A stretch of 64,000 nucleotides of DNA from Qipengyuania_B thermophila (GTDB lineage Bacteria > Pseudomonadota > Alphaproteobacteria > Sphingomonadales > Sphingomonadaceae): assembly GCF_004153605.1 (NCBI RefSeq), contig NZ_SDSI01000001.1:620001-684000 (forward strand), in the 5' to 3' direction. Each line of letters begins with the position of its first letter. The first letter of the stretch is position 1. The notes beneath the pieces were generated by a model. That model had not been told where the DNA came from. It ran no database searches and saw only the letters and a program-made list of their open reading frames with translations. Position numbers and translations under genes: made by a program. Positions 25,768 through 33,536 of this stretch are shown in pieces.

Positions 25768-26454
25768 TCAGGCCAGCCAGAGCGGATTGCTCAGCGTCTC
25801 CACGAAGGCCCGGTGGCGCGCCAGTTCCTCCGCGGTGGCGGCATGCGGGCGCGGCGGGCGCACTCGGCGTGACGGGGCCGCCGGCTGGAGGGACGCGGCG
25901 TCGGATGGTTCAACTGAAGCAAGCTCCAGCCCGATCTGCCGCCCGCCGGTCAGCTCGACATAGACCTGCGCCAGCAGTTCGGCATCGAGCAGGGCGCCAT
26001 GCTGCACCCGGTGACTGCGATCGATGCCGTAGCGGCTGCACAGGGCGTCCAGCGACAGCTTGGCACCGGGGTGCCGACGGCGGGCGATCTGCACCGTGTC
26101 CACCATTCGCGACTCGCACACCGGCTGATGCCCGCTCCGCGCCAGTTCGGCATTCAGGAAGCCGAAGTCGAAGCCGGCATTGTGCGCCACCAGCGGCGAG
26201 TCGCGCAGAAACGCCAGCAGCTCGTCGGCGAGATCGGCGAAGAGCGGCTTGTCGGCAAGGAACTGGGCGGACAGCCCGTGGACCGCCTGCGCTCCGGCGG
26301 GCATGTCGCGTTGCGGATTGAAATACGCGTGAAACACCGCCCCCGTAGGAACGCGGTTGACGATCTCGATGCACCCGATCTCCACCATCCGGTCGCCGGC
26401 CGCCGGGTCGAGGCCGGTGGTTTCGGTGTCGAAGACGATCTCGCGCATCGCCAT
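25768..26454 (-). CDS. dnaQ: DNA polymerase III epsilon subunit (proofreading exonuclease)
   Basis: 228 residues. Exo I is EIVFDTETTGLDP with the catalytic Asp-Glu; Exo II is LVAHNAGFDFGFLNAEL; Exo III is HGALLDAELLAQVYVEL. The C-terminal tail after residue 190 holds a polymerase-binding segment. The ATG at 26454 is chosen (MAMREIVF); a second ATG follows two codons later. It lies 33 bp after coaE in the coaE-dnaQ order conserved left of the alphaproteobacterial origin. Confidence 0.95.
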   Translation of the reverse strand: MAMREIVFDTETTGLDPAAGDRMVEIGCIEIVNRVPTGAVFHAYFNPQRDMPAGAQAVHGLSAQFLADKPLFADLADELLAFLRDSPLVAHNAGFDFGFLNAELARSGHQPVCESRMVDTVQIARRRHPGAKLSLDALCSRYGIDRSHRVQHGALLDAELLAQVYVELTGGRQIGLELASVEPSDAASLQPAAPSRRVRPPRPHAATAEELARHRAFVETLSNPLWLA

Positions 26455-26487
26455 GGTTATCGGTCCGCCATGCCGCCTTGGCAAGGC

Positions 26488-27081
26488 TCAGCCGGGGTGC
26501 AGCGTCCGGATCAGTTTCTGCACCGCGGCGCGGGTCTCCGCCAGCGGCACCCCTGTGTCGATGACGTGGTCCGCCCGCGCCCGCTTGTCGGCATCGGGGA
26601 GCTGCAGAGCCAGGATGCGGGCAAAGGCTTCGGGGGTCATGCCGGGCCGCGCCAGCACCCGCCGCCGCTGCACCTCCGGCGGCGCGCTGACCACGAGCAC
26701 CCGGTCGACCAGCGCATCGCCCTTCGTCTCGAACAGCAGCGGGATGTCGAACACCACCAGCGGGCATCCGCCATGTTCCAGCAGAAAAAGCTGCCGCTCC
26801 GCCCCGACGGCCGGGTGGACGATCGCCTCCAGTGTCCGCCGCGCCGCATCATCCATCAGCACGCGGTCGCGCAGGCTGGCGCGGTCCACACCCTCGCGGC
26901 CCGTGCTCCCCGGAAAGGCGGTCTCGATGGCGGCCACCAGTGCCCCGCCCGGTCCCTGGAACCGGTGAACCACGGCGTCGGCGTCGAACACCGGCACGCC
27001 TTCCTCGCGGAACATCTGGGCAACAGTGGACTTGCCCATTCCCACCGAGCCGGTGAGACCAAGGACCAGCGGCCGGGTCAT
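26488..27081 (-). CDS. coaE: Dephospho-CoA kinase
   Basis: 197 residues. The P-loop is LTGSVGMGKSTVAQMF, followed by VFDADAVVH (substrate-binding Asp) and VFDIPLLFET. Catalyses the last step of coenzyme A synthesis. The ATG overlaps the aroE stop as ATGA. The first Gly-rich motif has GSVGMGKS where many have GGIGSGKS, within the known range. Confidence 0.96.
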   Translation of the reverse strand: MTRPLVLGLTGSVGMGKSTVAQMFREEGVPVFDADAVVHRFQGPGGALVAAIETAFPGSTGREGVDRASLRDRVLMDDAARRTLEAIVHPAVGAERQLFLLEHGGCPLVVFDIPLLFETKGDALVDRVLVVSAPPEVQRRRVLARPGMTPEAFARILALQLPDADKRARADHVIDTGVPLAETRAAVQKLIRTLHPG

Positions 27082-27935
27082 GCGGCGAGCAGCGCGCGCA
27101 GTTCGGCATCGTGCTCACGGGGCGCAGGTTGACCGAAGAACAGCGCGAACGCGGCAGCAGCCTGCGCGATCAGCATGTGAAGGCCGTCAAACGTCGCGTG
27201 CCCCGCTGCGGTGGCGCGGAGCAGCAGCTCCGTTTTAACCGGATCGGTGACAATGTCGTAGAACAAGGAACCGGGAGGGGCATGGCTGAGGTCGAACCGG
27301 AGCGGGCCGTGTCCTCTCATGCCGAGGGGCGTGGTGTTGACCACCAGATCAAGACAGCCCTCGCGCGCGTCGAAGGCGAAGTCGGTCGGCTGCGCGAAGC
27401 ACGCAAGGTCGGCGGAGTGGTGCCCGCCCTCCGGCGCCAGCGAGTCCAGCACGCTCTGCGCCTTCGCCGCATCCCTCCCCGCCAGCACGAGGGTGAAGCC
27501 CGTCCCCGCCAGCGCATAGACGACGGCCCGTGCCGCTCCGCCCGTGCCCAGCACCCGCGCCATGCGGAACCAGTGGCGCTGCGCCAGCAACGGGCGCAGC
27601 GGGTCGAGAAACCCTGCCGCATCGGTGTTGCAGCCTGTCAGCCGGCGCTCCTCGCCGCGGACGACCGTGTTCACCGCTCCGATGGCGCGCGCCGTCCTGT
27701 CGAACGCGTGAAGATGCGGCTGCACCCGCTGCTTGAGGGGCATCGTCACATTGCAGCCACGCCACAGGGGATCGGCCGCCCGTGCGGCGAGGTAGTCCGG
27801 CAACGTGTCCGCCGTCACTCTGGTTGCGCGGTAGTCGGCCGCGATTCCCAGCCTGGACAACCAGAAGCGGTGAATCGCCGGTGACTTGGAACGCGCGACG
27901 GGATCGCCGATCACTTCGGCATAGGGCACGGTCAT
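27078..27935 (-). CDS. aroE: Shikimate dehydrogenase
   Basis: 285 residues. The substrate domain starts YAEVIGDPVARSKSPAIHRF with the shikimate-binding Ser pair; GCNVTMPLKQRV holds the catalytic Lys; GAVNTVV and GCNTDAAGFL follow. The NADP domain is VLGTGGAARAVVYAL with AGRDAAK. Reduces 3-dehydroshikimate in aromatic amino acid synthesis. Overlaps both maf (upstream) and coaE (downstream) by 4 bp. Confidence 0.96.
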   Translation of the reverse strand: MTVPYAEVIGDPVARSKSPAIHRFWLSRLGIAADYRATRVTADTLPDYLAARAADPLWRGCNVTMPLKQRVQPHLHAFDRTARAIGAVNTVVRGEERRLTGCNTDAAGFLDPLRPLLAQRHWFRMARVLGTGGAARAVVYALAGTGFTLVLAGRDAAKAQSVLDSLAPEGGHHSADLACFAQPTDFAFDAREGCLDLVVNTTPLGMRGHGPLRFDLSHAPPGSLFYDIVTDPVKTELLLRATAAGHATFDGLHMLIAQAAAAFALFFGQPAPREHDAELRALLAA

Positions 27936-28519
27936 GCCGGCAGCTCGCCCATCTCGCGCAAGGCGCGCAGCACCGCCAGCAACGGCATGCCGAGAACGGT
28001 GAAATGGCTTCCGGCGATGCGATCGAACAGCTGCACACCCCGCCCTTCGATGCGGAAGCACCCGGCGCATGCGCCAACGTGCGGCCATTCCGCGTCGAGA
28101 TAGGCGCTGATGAACGTGTCGCTCAGCGAGCGCACCCACAGCCGGGCGACGTCGTGCCCGACCCATTCCACCCGCCCGCGCCGCACCAGCGCGGCGGCGC
28201 TGTGCAGGTCCATGACCCGGCCGGAAAACCGGCGGAGATGCGCGGCCGCCTCCTCCCGGTCGGCCGGCTTGTCGAAGCGATGGCCGTCCACCACCACCAG
28301 CGAGTCGCTGCCGAGCACCAGCCTCTCGCCGGCCATGGCAGCCGGCACGGCCGCCGCCTTGGCCGCAGCCAGCGCCTGCGCCACCTCGTCCGGGGAGGAA
28401 TCCTCCATAGCCGCTTCGAGCGCCCGCTCGTCGACGGCGGCAGGCCACGTGTCGAACGCCACGCCGGCTGCGGCGAGCATGGCCGCCCGCGACGCGCTGC
28501 GCGAGGCAAGCAGCAGCAT
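27932..28519 (-). CDS. maf: Maf family nucleotide pyrophosphatase
   Basis: 195 residues. MLLLASRSASRAAMLAAAGV matches the SxSxRR-type N-terminal motif (with RAAM in place of RRELL), followed by LVLGSDSLVVVDG (the catalytic GSD-type Asp) and FSGRVMDLHSAAAL. Maf proteins hydrolyse non-canonical or modified nucleoside triphosphates. It is separated by 5 bp from ppsR, and its stop overlaps the aroE start. Confidence 0.93.
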   Translation of the reverse strand: MLLLASRSASRAAMLAAAGVAFDTWPAAVDERALEAAMEDSSPDEVAQALAAAKAAAVPAAMAGERLVLGSDSLVVVDGHRFDKPADREEAAAHLRRFSGRVMDLHSAAALVRRGRVEWVGHDVARLWVRSLSDTFISAYLDAEWPHVGACAGCFRIEGRGVQLFDRIAGSHFTVLGMPLLAVLRALREMGELPA

Positions 28520-28524
28520 GCCGC

Positions 28525-29367
28525 TCAGGCCGCGCCGCCGACGCGGCTGGTCGACGGCACCCGGTCGCGTTCTCCCAGAAGCCGGATCACCGCCGCGGCC
28601 GTCTCCTCGATCGAGCGCCGGGTGACGTCGATGACCGGCCAGCCGTGATCGGCAAACATCCGCCGGGCATAGTGCAGCTCCTCGCGCACCCTCTCCTCGT
28701 CGACATAGGCGGTGTGTTTCTCCTCGCCGAGATGGAGGAGCCGGTTGCGGCGGATCTGGATCAGCCGGTCGGCCGCCGTCGTGAGCCCCACCACCAGCGG
28801 CCGGGAGAGCGTGAACAGGGCCGGGGGCGGCGGCGTCTCGACCACGATCGGGATGTTGGCGACCTTGTAGCCGCGATTGGCGAGATAGATGGCCGTCGGG
28901 GTCTTTGACGAGCGTGAGACGCCCGCCAGCACGATGTCGGCCGCTTCCCAGTTCTCGTGCCCCACCCCGTCGTCGTGGGCGATGGTGAACTGGATCGCCT
29001 CCACCCGGTGGAAATAGGCGTCATCCATGATGTGCTGTCGTCCCGGCCGCCCGTGCGCCTCGCGCCCGAACTGCCGTTCGAGCGCGCGGGTCACCTGGTC
29101 GAGAACCGGGACGGCGGGGATGCCGAGCTGGCGGCACTGCTCCTCCAGCCTTGCGCGGGTGTCCGGATTGACCAGCGTGAACAGCACCATGGTGTTGTCC
29201 GCGCCGAGTTCGGGCAGGATGCGGTCGAGATGCTGGCGCGAGCGGACCATGGGCCAGAAATGCCGCACCACGTCCGCCCCTTCGAACTGCGCCAGCGCCG
29301 CCTTGGCGATCATCTCCAGGGTCTCGCCGGTGGAGTCGGAGAGAAGGTGCAGGTGCAGGCGTGCCAT
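28525..29367 (-). CDS. ppsR: Pyruvate,phosphate dikinase/PEP synthase regulatory protein (DUF299)
   Basis: 280 residues. LHLHLLSDSTGETLEMIAKA at the start and the P-loop-like LAGVSRSSKTPTAIYLA identify the DUF299 family: bifunctional ADP-dependent kinase and Pi-dependent phosphorylase acting on PEP synthase or pyruvate phosphate dikinase. The ATG at 29367 is the first codon with family similarity; the longer frame upstream lies in the origin region. In Caulobacter the homologue is the first gene on this side of the chromosomal origin. Confidence 0.95.
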   Translation of the reverse strand: MARLHLHLLSDSTGETLEMIAKAALAQFEGADVVRHFWPMVRSRQHLDRILPELGADNTMVLFTLVNPDTRARLEEQCRQLGIPAVPVLDQVTRALERQFGREAHGRPGRQHIMDDAYFHRVEAIQFTIAHDDGVGHENWEAADIVLAGVSRSSKTPTAIYLANRGYKVANIPIVVETPPPPALFTLSRPLVVGLTTAADRLIQIRRNRLLHLGEEKHTAYVDEERVREELHYARRMFADHGWPVIDVTRRSIEETAAAVIRLLGERDRVPSTSRVGGAA

Positions 29368-29698
29368 GGCGCTCCGGTCGGGGGCTCCCACAATGGCTGT
29401 GGACGACCCGTCCCATAAACCACGGGAGAGCAGCGTGGACAAGCGGCACGGCCGCGGTGCGTGCCCGCAGCGGCGGTGTCCCGCACCCGCTTCTCGACAC
29501 GCGCCGCGACGTGTCCACAGGGTGTGGACTGCGGGAACAAAGGCTGCTTGACGGCAGAAGCGCGCGAGTCCGAAGCGCGTGTGCCCCTGTTCAGCAGTGG
29601 AGCTTTCGGGCAGAGCGGCGTTGTGCTCCTTTTCCACAGGACCAACAGACTCCTTCATCCTTTAAGAAAAGATTCATTGTTATGGACCTGGACCGCTG
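29368..29698. other. oriC: Putative chromosomal replication origin (oriC)
   Basis: 331 bp without a gene between divergent ppsR and hemE, the site of Cori in Caulobacter. DnaA-box-like 9-mers (consensus TTATCCACA): TTTTCCACA at 29630-29638 (8/9); TTGTCCACG on the minus strand at 29434-29442, TCGTCCACA on the minus strand at 29398-29406 and GTGTCCACA at 29511-29519 (each 7/9); a weaker CAGTCCACA on the minus strand at 29523-29531. An AT-rich stretch at about 29654-29685 (TTTAAGAAAAGATTCATTGT) stands out in GC-rich DNA and could be the unwinding element. Three GANTC sites occur at 29566, 29648 and 29671. Genes on both sides read away from it. No dnaA gene in the window. Confidence 0.8.
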
Positions 29699-30721
29699 AT
29701 GCCCTTTCTGCTCGACACGCTGGCTGGCCGACGGGCGGATCGCGTGCCCCTGTGGCTGATGCGGCAGGCTGGCCGCTATCTGCCCGAATACAGGGCGCTC
29801 CGCGCGGAAAAGGGCGGGTTCCTCGCGCTGGTCTACGACAGCGCAGCGGCCGCCGAGATCACCGTTCAGCCGATCAGGCGCTTCGGCTTCGATGGCGCGA
29901 TCCTGTTTTCCGACATCCTCATCGTGCCGCACGCGATGGGACAGGATCTGGCCTTCCTGGCTGGCGAGGGGCCGCGCCTGTCCCCCCGGCTCGCGGACGC
30001 CGCGCTGGACGCGCTTCAGGCGGTGCCGGAGCGCCTGTCGCCCATCTACGACACCGTGGCCCGCGTCCGGGCCATGCTGGCGCCGGACACCACCCTGCTG
30101 GGCTTTGCGGGCTCGCCGTGGACGGTCGCCACCTACATGATCGCCGGCGAGGGGAGCCGCGATCAGCACGAGGCCCGCGTCCTTGCCTACCGCGACCCGG
30201 GCGCCATGAGCGCGATCATCGCCGCGGTCGAGGCGGTGACGCTTGACTATCTTGCCGGCCAGATCGCTGCCGGGGCGCAGGCCGTGCAGCTGTTCGACTC
30301 CTGGGCCGGCAGCCTTGCCCCCGCCGAATTCGAGCGCTGGGTGATCGCCCCCACGGCGCGGCTGGTCGCCGCCTTGGCGGAGCGGTGCCCCGGCGTGCCG
30401 GTCATCGGTTTCCCAAAAGGGGCGGGCGCCAAGCTCCCGGCCTATGTGAGAGAGACGGGCGTGCGGGCCGTCGGCGTGGACGAGACTCACGATCCGGTCT
30501 GGGTCGATGCGAACCTGCCGGACGGAGTCTGCGTGCAGGGCAATCTCGACCCGCTCCTGCTGCTGTCGGGCGGGGAGGAGCAGGACAGGGCGGCGGAACG
30601 GATCCTCGCCGCCTTCGCCGGGCGTCCGCATGTCTTCAATCTCGGGCACGGGATCGACCGCCGGACGCCGATCGCCCATGTCGAACGCCTGGTGGCAAAG
30701 GTGCGTGCATGGAGGGGATGA
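29699..30721 (+). CDS. hemE: Uroporphyrinogen decarboxylase
   Basis: 340 residues. The family signatures WLMRQAGRYLPEYRALR and ILFSDILIVPHAMGQ are both present, along with GFAGSPWTVATYMI and the C-terminal FNLGHGIDRRTPI with the active-site His. Decarboxylates the four acetate groups of uroporphyrinogen III in haem synthesis. First gene right of the putative origin, with hemJ 31 bp downstream. Confidence 0.97.
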   Translation: MPFLLDTLAGRRADRVPLWLMRQAGRYLPEYRALRAEKGGFLALVYDSAAAAEITVQPIRRFGFDGAILFSDILIVPHAMGQDLAFLAGEGPRLSPRLADAALDALQAVPERLSPIYDTVARVRAMLAPDTTLLGFAGSPWTVATYMIAGEGSRDQHEARVLAYRDPGAMSAIIAAVEAVTLDYLAGQIAAGAQAVQLFDSWAGSLAPAEFERWVIAPTARLVAALAERCPGVPVIGFPKGAGAKLPAYVRETGVRAVGVDETHDPVWVDANLPDGVCVQGNLDPLLLLSGGEEQDRAAERILAAFAGRPHVFNLGHGIDRRTPIAHVERLVAKVRAWRG

Positions 30722-30752
30722 CGGGGCGGGACGGAGCCAGTAAACCGCGCGC

Positions 30753-31196
30753 ATGCAGGACGTTCTGGCCTTGACCTATCTGTGGCTGAAGGCCGGGCAC
30801 GTCATCTTCGTCATCTTCTGGATGGCGGGGCTGTTCATGCTGCCGCGTTTCTTCGTCTATCATCAGGAGGCGCCCGCCGGCTCCGACGAGGCGGCGCGCT
30901 GGATCGACCGCGAGCGCAAGCTGCTGCGCATCATCCTGCTGCCCTCGATCCTGGTGGTCTGGGTGCTCGGGATTGCGCTTGCGTCGGCCGTCGGCGCATG
31001 GAGCGAGGGCTGGCTTCATGCCAAGCTGCTGCTCGTGCTGCTCCTGTCGGGCTATCACGGCTATCTGGCGGCTTATGCCCGCCGGCTGGCGCGCGGGGAG
31101 GCGCGGCTTTCCGGACCGGCGCTGAGGCTGCTCAACGAGGTGCCGGGCGTTGCCGCCGCGCTGATCGTCATTCTCGTCGTCGTGAAGCCCTTCTGA
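30753..31196 (+). CDS. hemJ: Protoporphyrinogen IX oxidase, HemJ type
   Basis: 147 residues, four transmembrane helices. The conserved His and Lys residues lie in WLKAGHVIFVIFWMAGLFML (residues about 11-30) and WLHAKLLLVLLLSGYHGYLA. HemJ oxidises protoporphyrinogen IX in the membrane in bacteria lacking HemG/HemY. It follows hemE, the enzyme three steps earlier in the pathway. A short hairpin (CTCTGC/GCAGAG, 31197-31214) follows the stop but has no T run. A related protein is encoded at 4956-5450. Confidence 0.93.
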   Translation: MQDVLALTYLWLKAGHVIFVIFWMAGLFMLPRFFVYHQEAPAGSDEAARWIDRERKLLRIILLPSILVVWVLGIALASAVGAWSEGWLHAKLLLVLLLSGYHGYLAAYARRLARGEARLSGPALRLLNEVPGVAAALIVILVVVKPF

Positions 31197-31227
31197 CTCT
31201 GCCTTGGCGCAGAGCACCCGCGGCCGA

Positions 31228-31256
31228 TTGACGCGGCCGCCGGTGCGGCTTATCTG
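31228..31256 (+). promoter_or_regulatory. Promoter of rho
   Basis: TTGACG (31228-31233), a 17-bp spacer and TATCTG (31251-31256). It would give rho a leader of about 120 nt. Autoregulated rho genes have long leaders in other bacteria; attenuation here is only a possibility. Confidence 0.6.
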
Positions 31257-31382
31257 CGGAGGCGGTCCGGCGCCGGCTCCGTGCGACTTGCGCCAGTCAC
31301 CCGGTCTGCTTTCTCCAAGCGTCACGACCCCGGCCGTCCGCGCCAACCGCTTTCGAACCTTCACACCAGGCGAACACGTGTC

Positions 31383-32648
31383 ATGCACCTCAAGGAACTG
31401 AAGGCAAAAACCCCTGCCGAACTCGTCCAGATGGCCGAGGAGCTGGAGGTGGAAGGCGCGTCGACCATGCGGCGCCAGGACCTCATGTTCTGCATCCTGA
31501 GGGAACTGGCCGAGGACGAGGACTACGAGGAACAGATCATGGGGATCGGCACCATCGAGGTGCTGTCCGACGGGTTCGGCTTCCTCCGCTCGCCCGAAGC
31601 GAACTACCTTGCCGGGCCGGACGACATCTACGTCTCGCCCAACCAGGTGCGCCGCTGGGGCCTGAGGACGGGGGACACGGTGGAGGGCGAAATCCGCGCG
31701 CCGCGCGAGGGCGAGCGCTATTTCGCCCTGACCAGCCTCTCGCGCGTCAATTACGACGAACCCGACGCGGTCCGGATGCGGACGAACTTCGACAACCTGA
31801 CGCCGCTCTACCCGGACGAGAAGCTGAGGCTCGACACGCTCGACCCGACGGTGAAGGACAAGTCGGCCCGGGTGATCGACATCATCGCGCCGCAGGGCAA
31901 GGGACAGCGCGCGCTGATCGTCGCGCCGCCGCGCACCGGCAAGACGGTGCTGCTCCAGAACATCGCCAAGGCGATCACCGACAACCATCCGGAAGTGTTC
32001 CTGATCGTCCTGCTCGTCGACGAGCGGCCGGAGGAGGTGACGGACATGCAGCGGTCGGTGAAGGGCGAGGTCATCTCCTCGACCTTCGACGAGCCCGCGA
32101 CCCGGCATGTGCAGGTGGCCGAGATGGTCATCGAGAAAGCCAAGCGACTGGTCGAGCACAAGAAGGACGTGGTGATCCTGCTCGACTCCATCACCCGGCT
32201 GGGCCGCGCCTACAACACAGTGGTGCCCTCGTCGGGCAAGGTGCTGACGGGCGGGGTCGACTCCAACGCCCTGCAGCGGCCCAAGCGCTTCTTCGGGGCG
32301 GCGCGCAACATCGAGGAGGGAGGCTCTCTATCGATCATCGCCACGGCTCTGATCGACACCGGCAGCCGCATGGACGAGGTGATCTTCGAGGAATTCAAGG
32401 GCACCGGCAATTCGGAGATCGTGCTCGACCGCAAGGTCGCCGACAAGCGCATCTTCCCCGCTCTCGACGTGGGCAAGTCCGGCACCCGCAAGGAGGAGCT
32501 GCTGGTCGAGAAGGACAAGCTGTCCAAGATGTGGGTGCTGCGCCGCATCCTGATGCAGATGGGGACGGTCGACGCGATGGAGTTCCTGCTCGACAAGATG
32601 AAGGATTCCAAGACGAACGAAGACTTCTTCGCCACCATGAACCAGTGA
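31383..32648 (+). CDS. rho: Transcription termination factor Rho
   Basis: 421 residues. The N-terminal helix bundle (MHLKELKAKTPAELVQMAEE) leads into the RNA-binding cold-shock-like domain (GIGTIEVLSDGFGFLRS and DDIYVSPNQVRRWGLRTGD). The ATPase has Walker A APPRTGKTVLLQ, LVDERPEEVTDM, Walker B VVILLDSITRLGRAYN and the secondary RNA-binding R-loop region. Hexameric helicase that ends transcription. Between hemJ and the BLUF gene, in the conserved right arm of the origin. Confidence 0.98.
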   Translation: MHLKELKAKTPAELVQMAEELEVEGASTMRRQDLMFCILRELAEDEDYEEQIMGIGTIEVLSDGFGFLRSPEANYLAGPDDIYVSPNQVRRWGLRTGDTVEGEIRAPREGERYFALTSLSRVNYDEPDAVRMRTNFDNLTPLYPDEKLRLDTLDPTVKDKSARVIDIIAPQGKGQRALIVAPPRTGKTVLLQNIAKAITDNHPEVFLIVLLVDERPEEVTDMQRSVKGEVISSTFDEPATRHVQVAEMVIEKAKRLVEHKKDVVILLDSITRLGRAYNTVVPSSGKVLTGGVDSNALQRPKRFFGAARNIEEGGSLSIIATALIDTGSRMDEVIFEEFKGTGNSEIVLDRKVADKRIFPALDVGKSGTRKEELLVEKDKLSKMWVLRRILMQMGTVDAMEFLLDKMKDSKTNEDFFATMNQ

Positions 32649-32761
32649 GGCAGAGCCGGAGCACCCGACGCGCGTTGGTGTGGCCGCGAAGGGCATGCCA
32701 AGCAAGCGTTTACCTTTAGGACCTAGGAACTGCGGCGAGGAAGCCGGACAGGAGACAGCGC

Positions 32762-33142
32762 ATGCGGCAGATGGTGTACACCAGCCGGGCCGTGCGATCG
32801 CTTGATCAGGCGGACATCTTCGCCATCGTGCAGCAGTCGGCGCACAACAATCTCGCGCGCGACGTGACCGGGTTCCTCATCTATGCCGACGACAGGTTCC
32901 TGCAGCTGATCGAGGGCGAGCACGCGGTGATCGGCGATCTTCTGGCCATCATCAGCGCCGATCCGCGGCACACGCAGATCAACGTCGCCGTGGATGTCCC
33001 GATCGCTGAGCGCAGCTTCCCTCGCTGGCGCATGCACCGCGTCGGGCGAACACCGGCGAGCATTGCCGAACTCCGGGCGACCTTGTCCGCACGTCCCCAG
33101 ACGCATCCGGCTCTTCGCGAACTCGACCTTTTCCTCGGCTGA
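32762..33142 (+). CDS. Stand-alone BLUF blue-light sensor
   Basis: 126 residues, a single BLUF domain. Tyr6 (MVYTS), Asn30 (AHNNLARDVTG) and Gln48 (DRFLQLIEGE) are the residues that hold and read FAD in this family; a Trp follows in SFPRWRM. There is no output domain, so signalling must go through a partner, as in PixD- and BlsA-type proteins. A clear AGGAG ribosome-binding site is present. It has its own 113-bp upstream gap after rho, so it may have its own promoter. Confidence 0.92.
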   Translation: MRQMVYTSRAVRSLDQADIFAIVQQSAHNNLARDVTGFLIYADDRFLQLIEGEHAVIGDLLAIISADPRHTQINVAVDVPIAERSFPRWRMHRVGRTPASIAELRATLSARPQTHPALRELDLFLG

Positions 33143-33241
33143 TCCGCTGCGCGGTCGCGGCGCATCGACGCCTTGTCCCTTGCATTGACGGGCGCCGGGG
33201 CCCACGTGAAGGCGAACACGTCAGCACAGGATGCGCCGGCC

Positions 33242-33523
33242 ATGAAGCTTCATGTGGAGATCGACTGCACGCCTGAAGAGGCACGGCGGCTGATGGGATT
33301 GCCGGATCTGGCGGCGGCCAACGATCTGTATGCCGGCATGCTCGCCGAAGCTGCCCGCAACAGCAAGACGCCCGATCAGTGGCGCGATCTGGCGCAGCAT
33401 TTCGCGCCGGCAGGCAATCTCGGCCTCAAGATGGTCCAGGCGTTCATGGAGAACGCGGCGCGTGGCTCCGGCAGCAAGCCGGCGGATGCCTCCTCCCCGG
33501 ACGCGGGTGACCGGGCACGCTGA
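33242..33523 (+). CDS. DUF6489-like small conserved protein
   Basis: 93 residues, starting MKLHVEIDCTPEEARRLMGL. The first strand-helix unit (HVEIDCTPEEARRLMGLPDL) is polar and conserved-looking; the C-terminal third is low-complexity (GSGSKPADASSPDAGDRAR). I place it in DUF6489, a family of unknown function found beside mnmE in sphingomonad-type genomes; that placement rests on memory of the family rather than a search. It ends 13 bp before mnmE. Confidence 0.72.
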   Translation: MKLHVEIDCTPEEARRLMGLPDLAAANDLYAGMLAEAARNSKTPDQWRDLAQHFAPAGNLGLKMVQAFMENAARGSGSKPADASSPDAGDRAR

Positions 33524-33536
33524 TCCGCGGTTCCGT

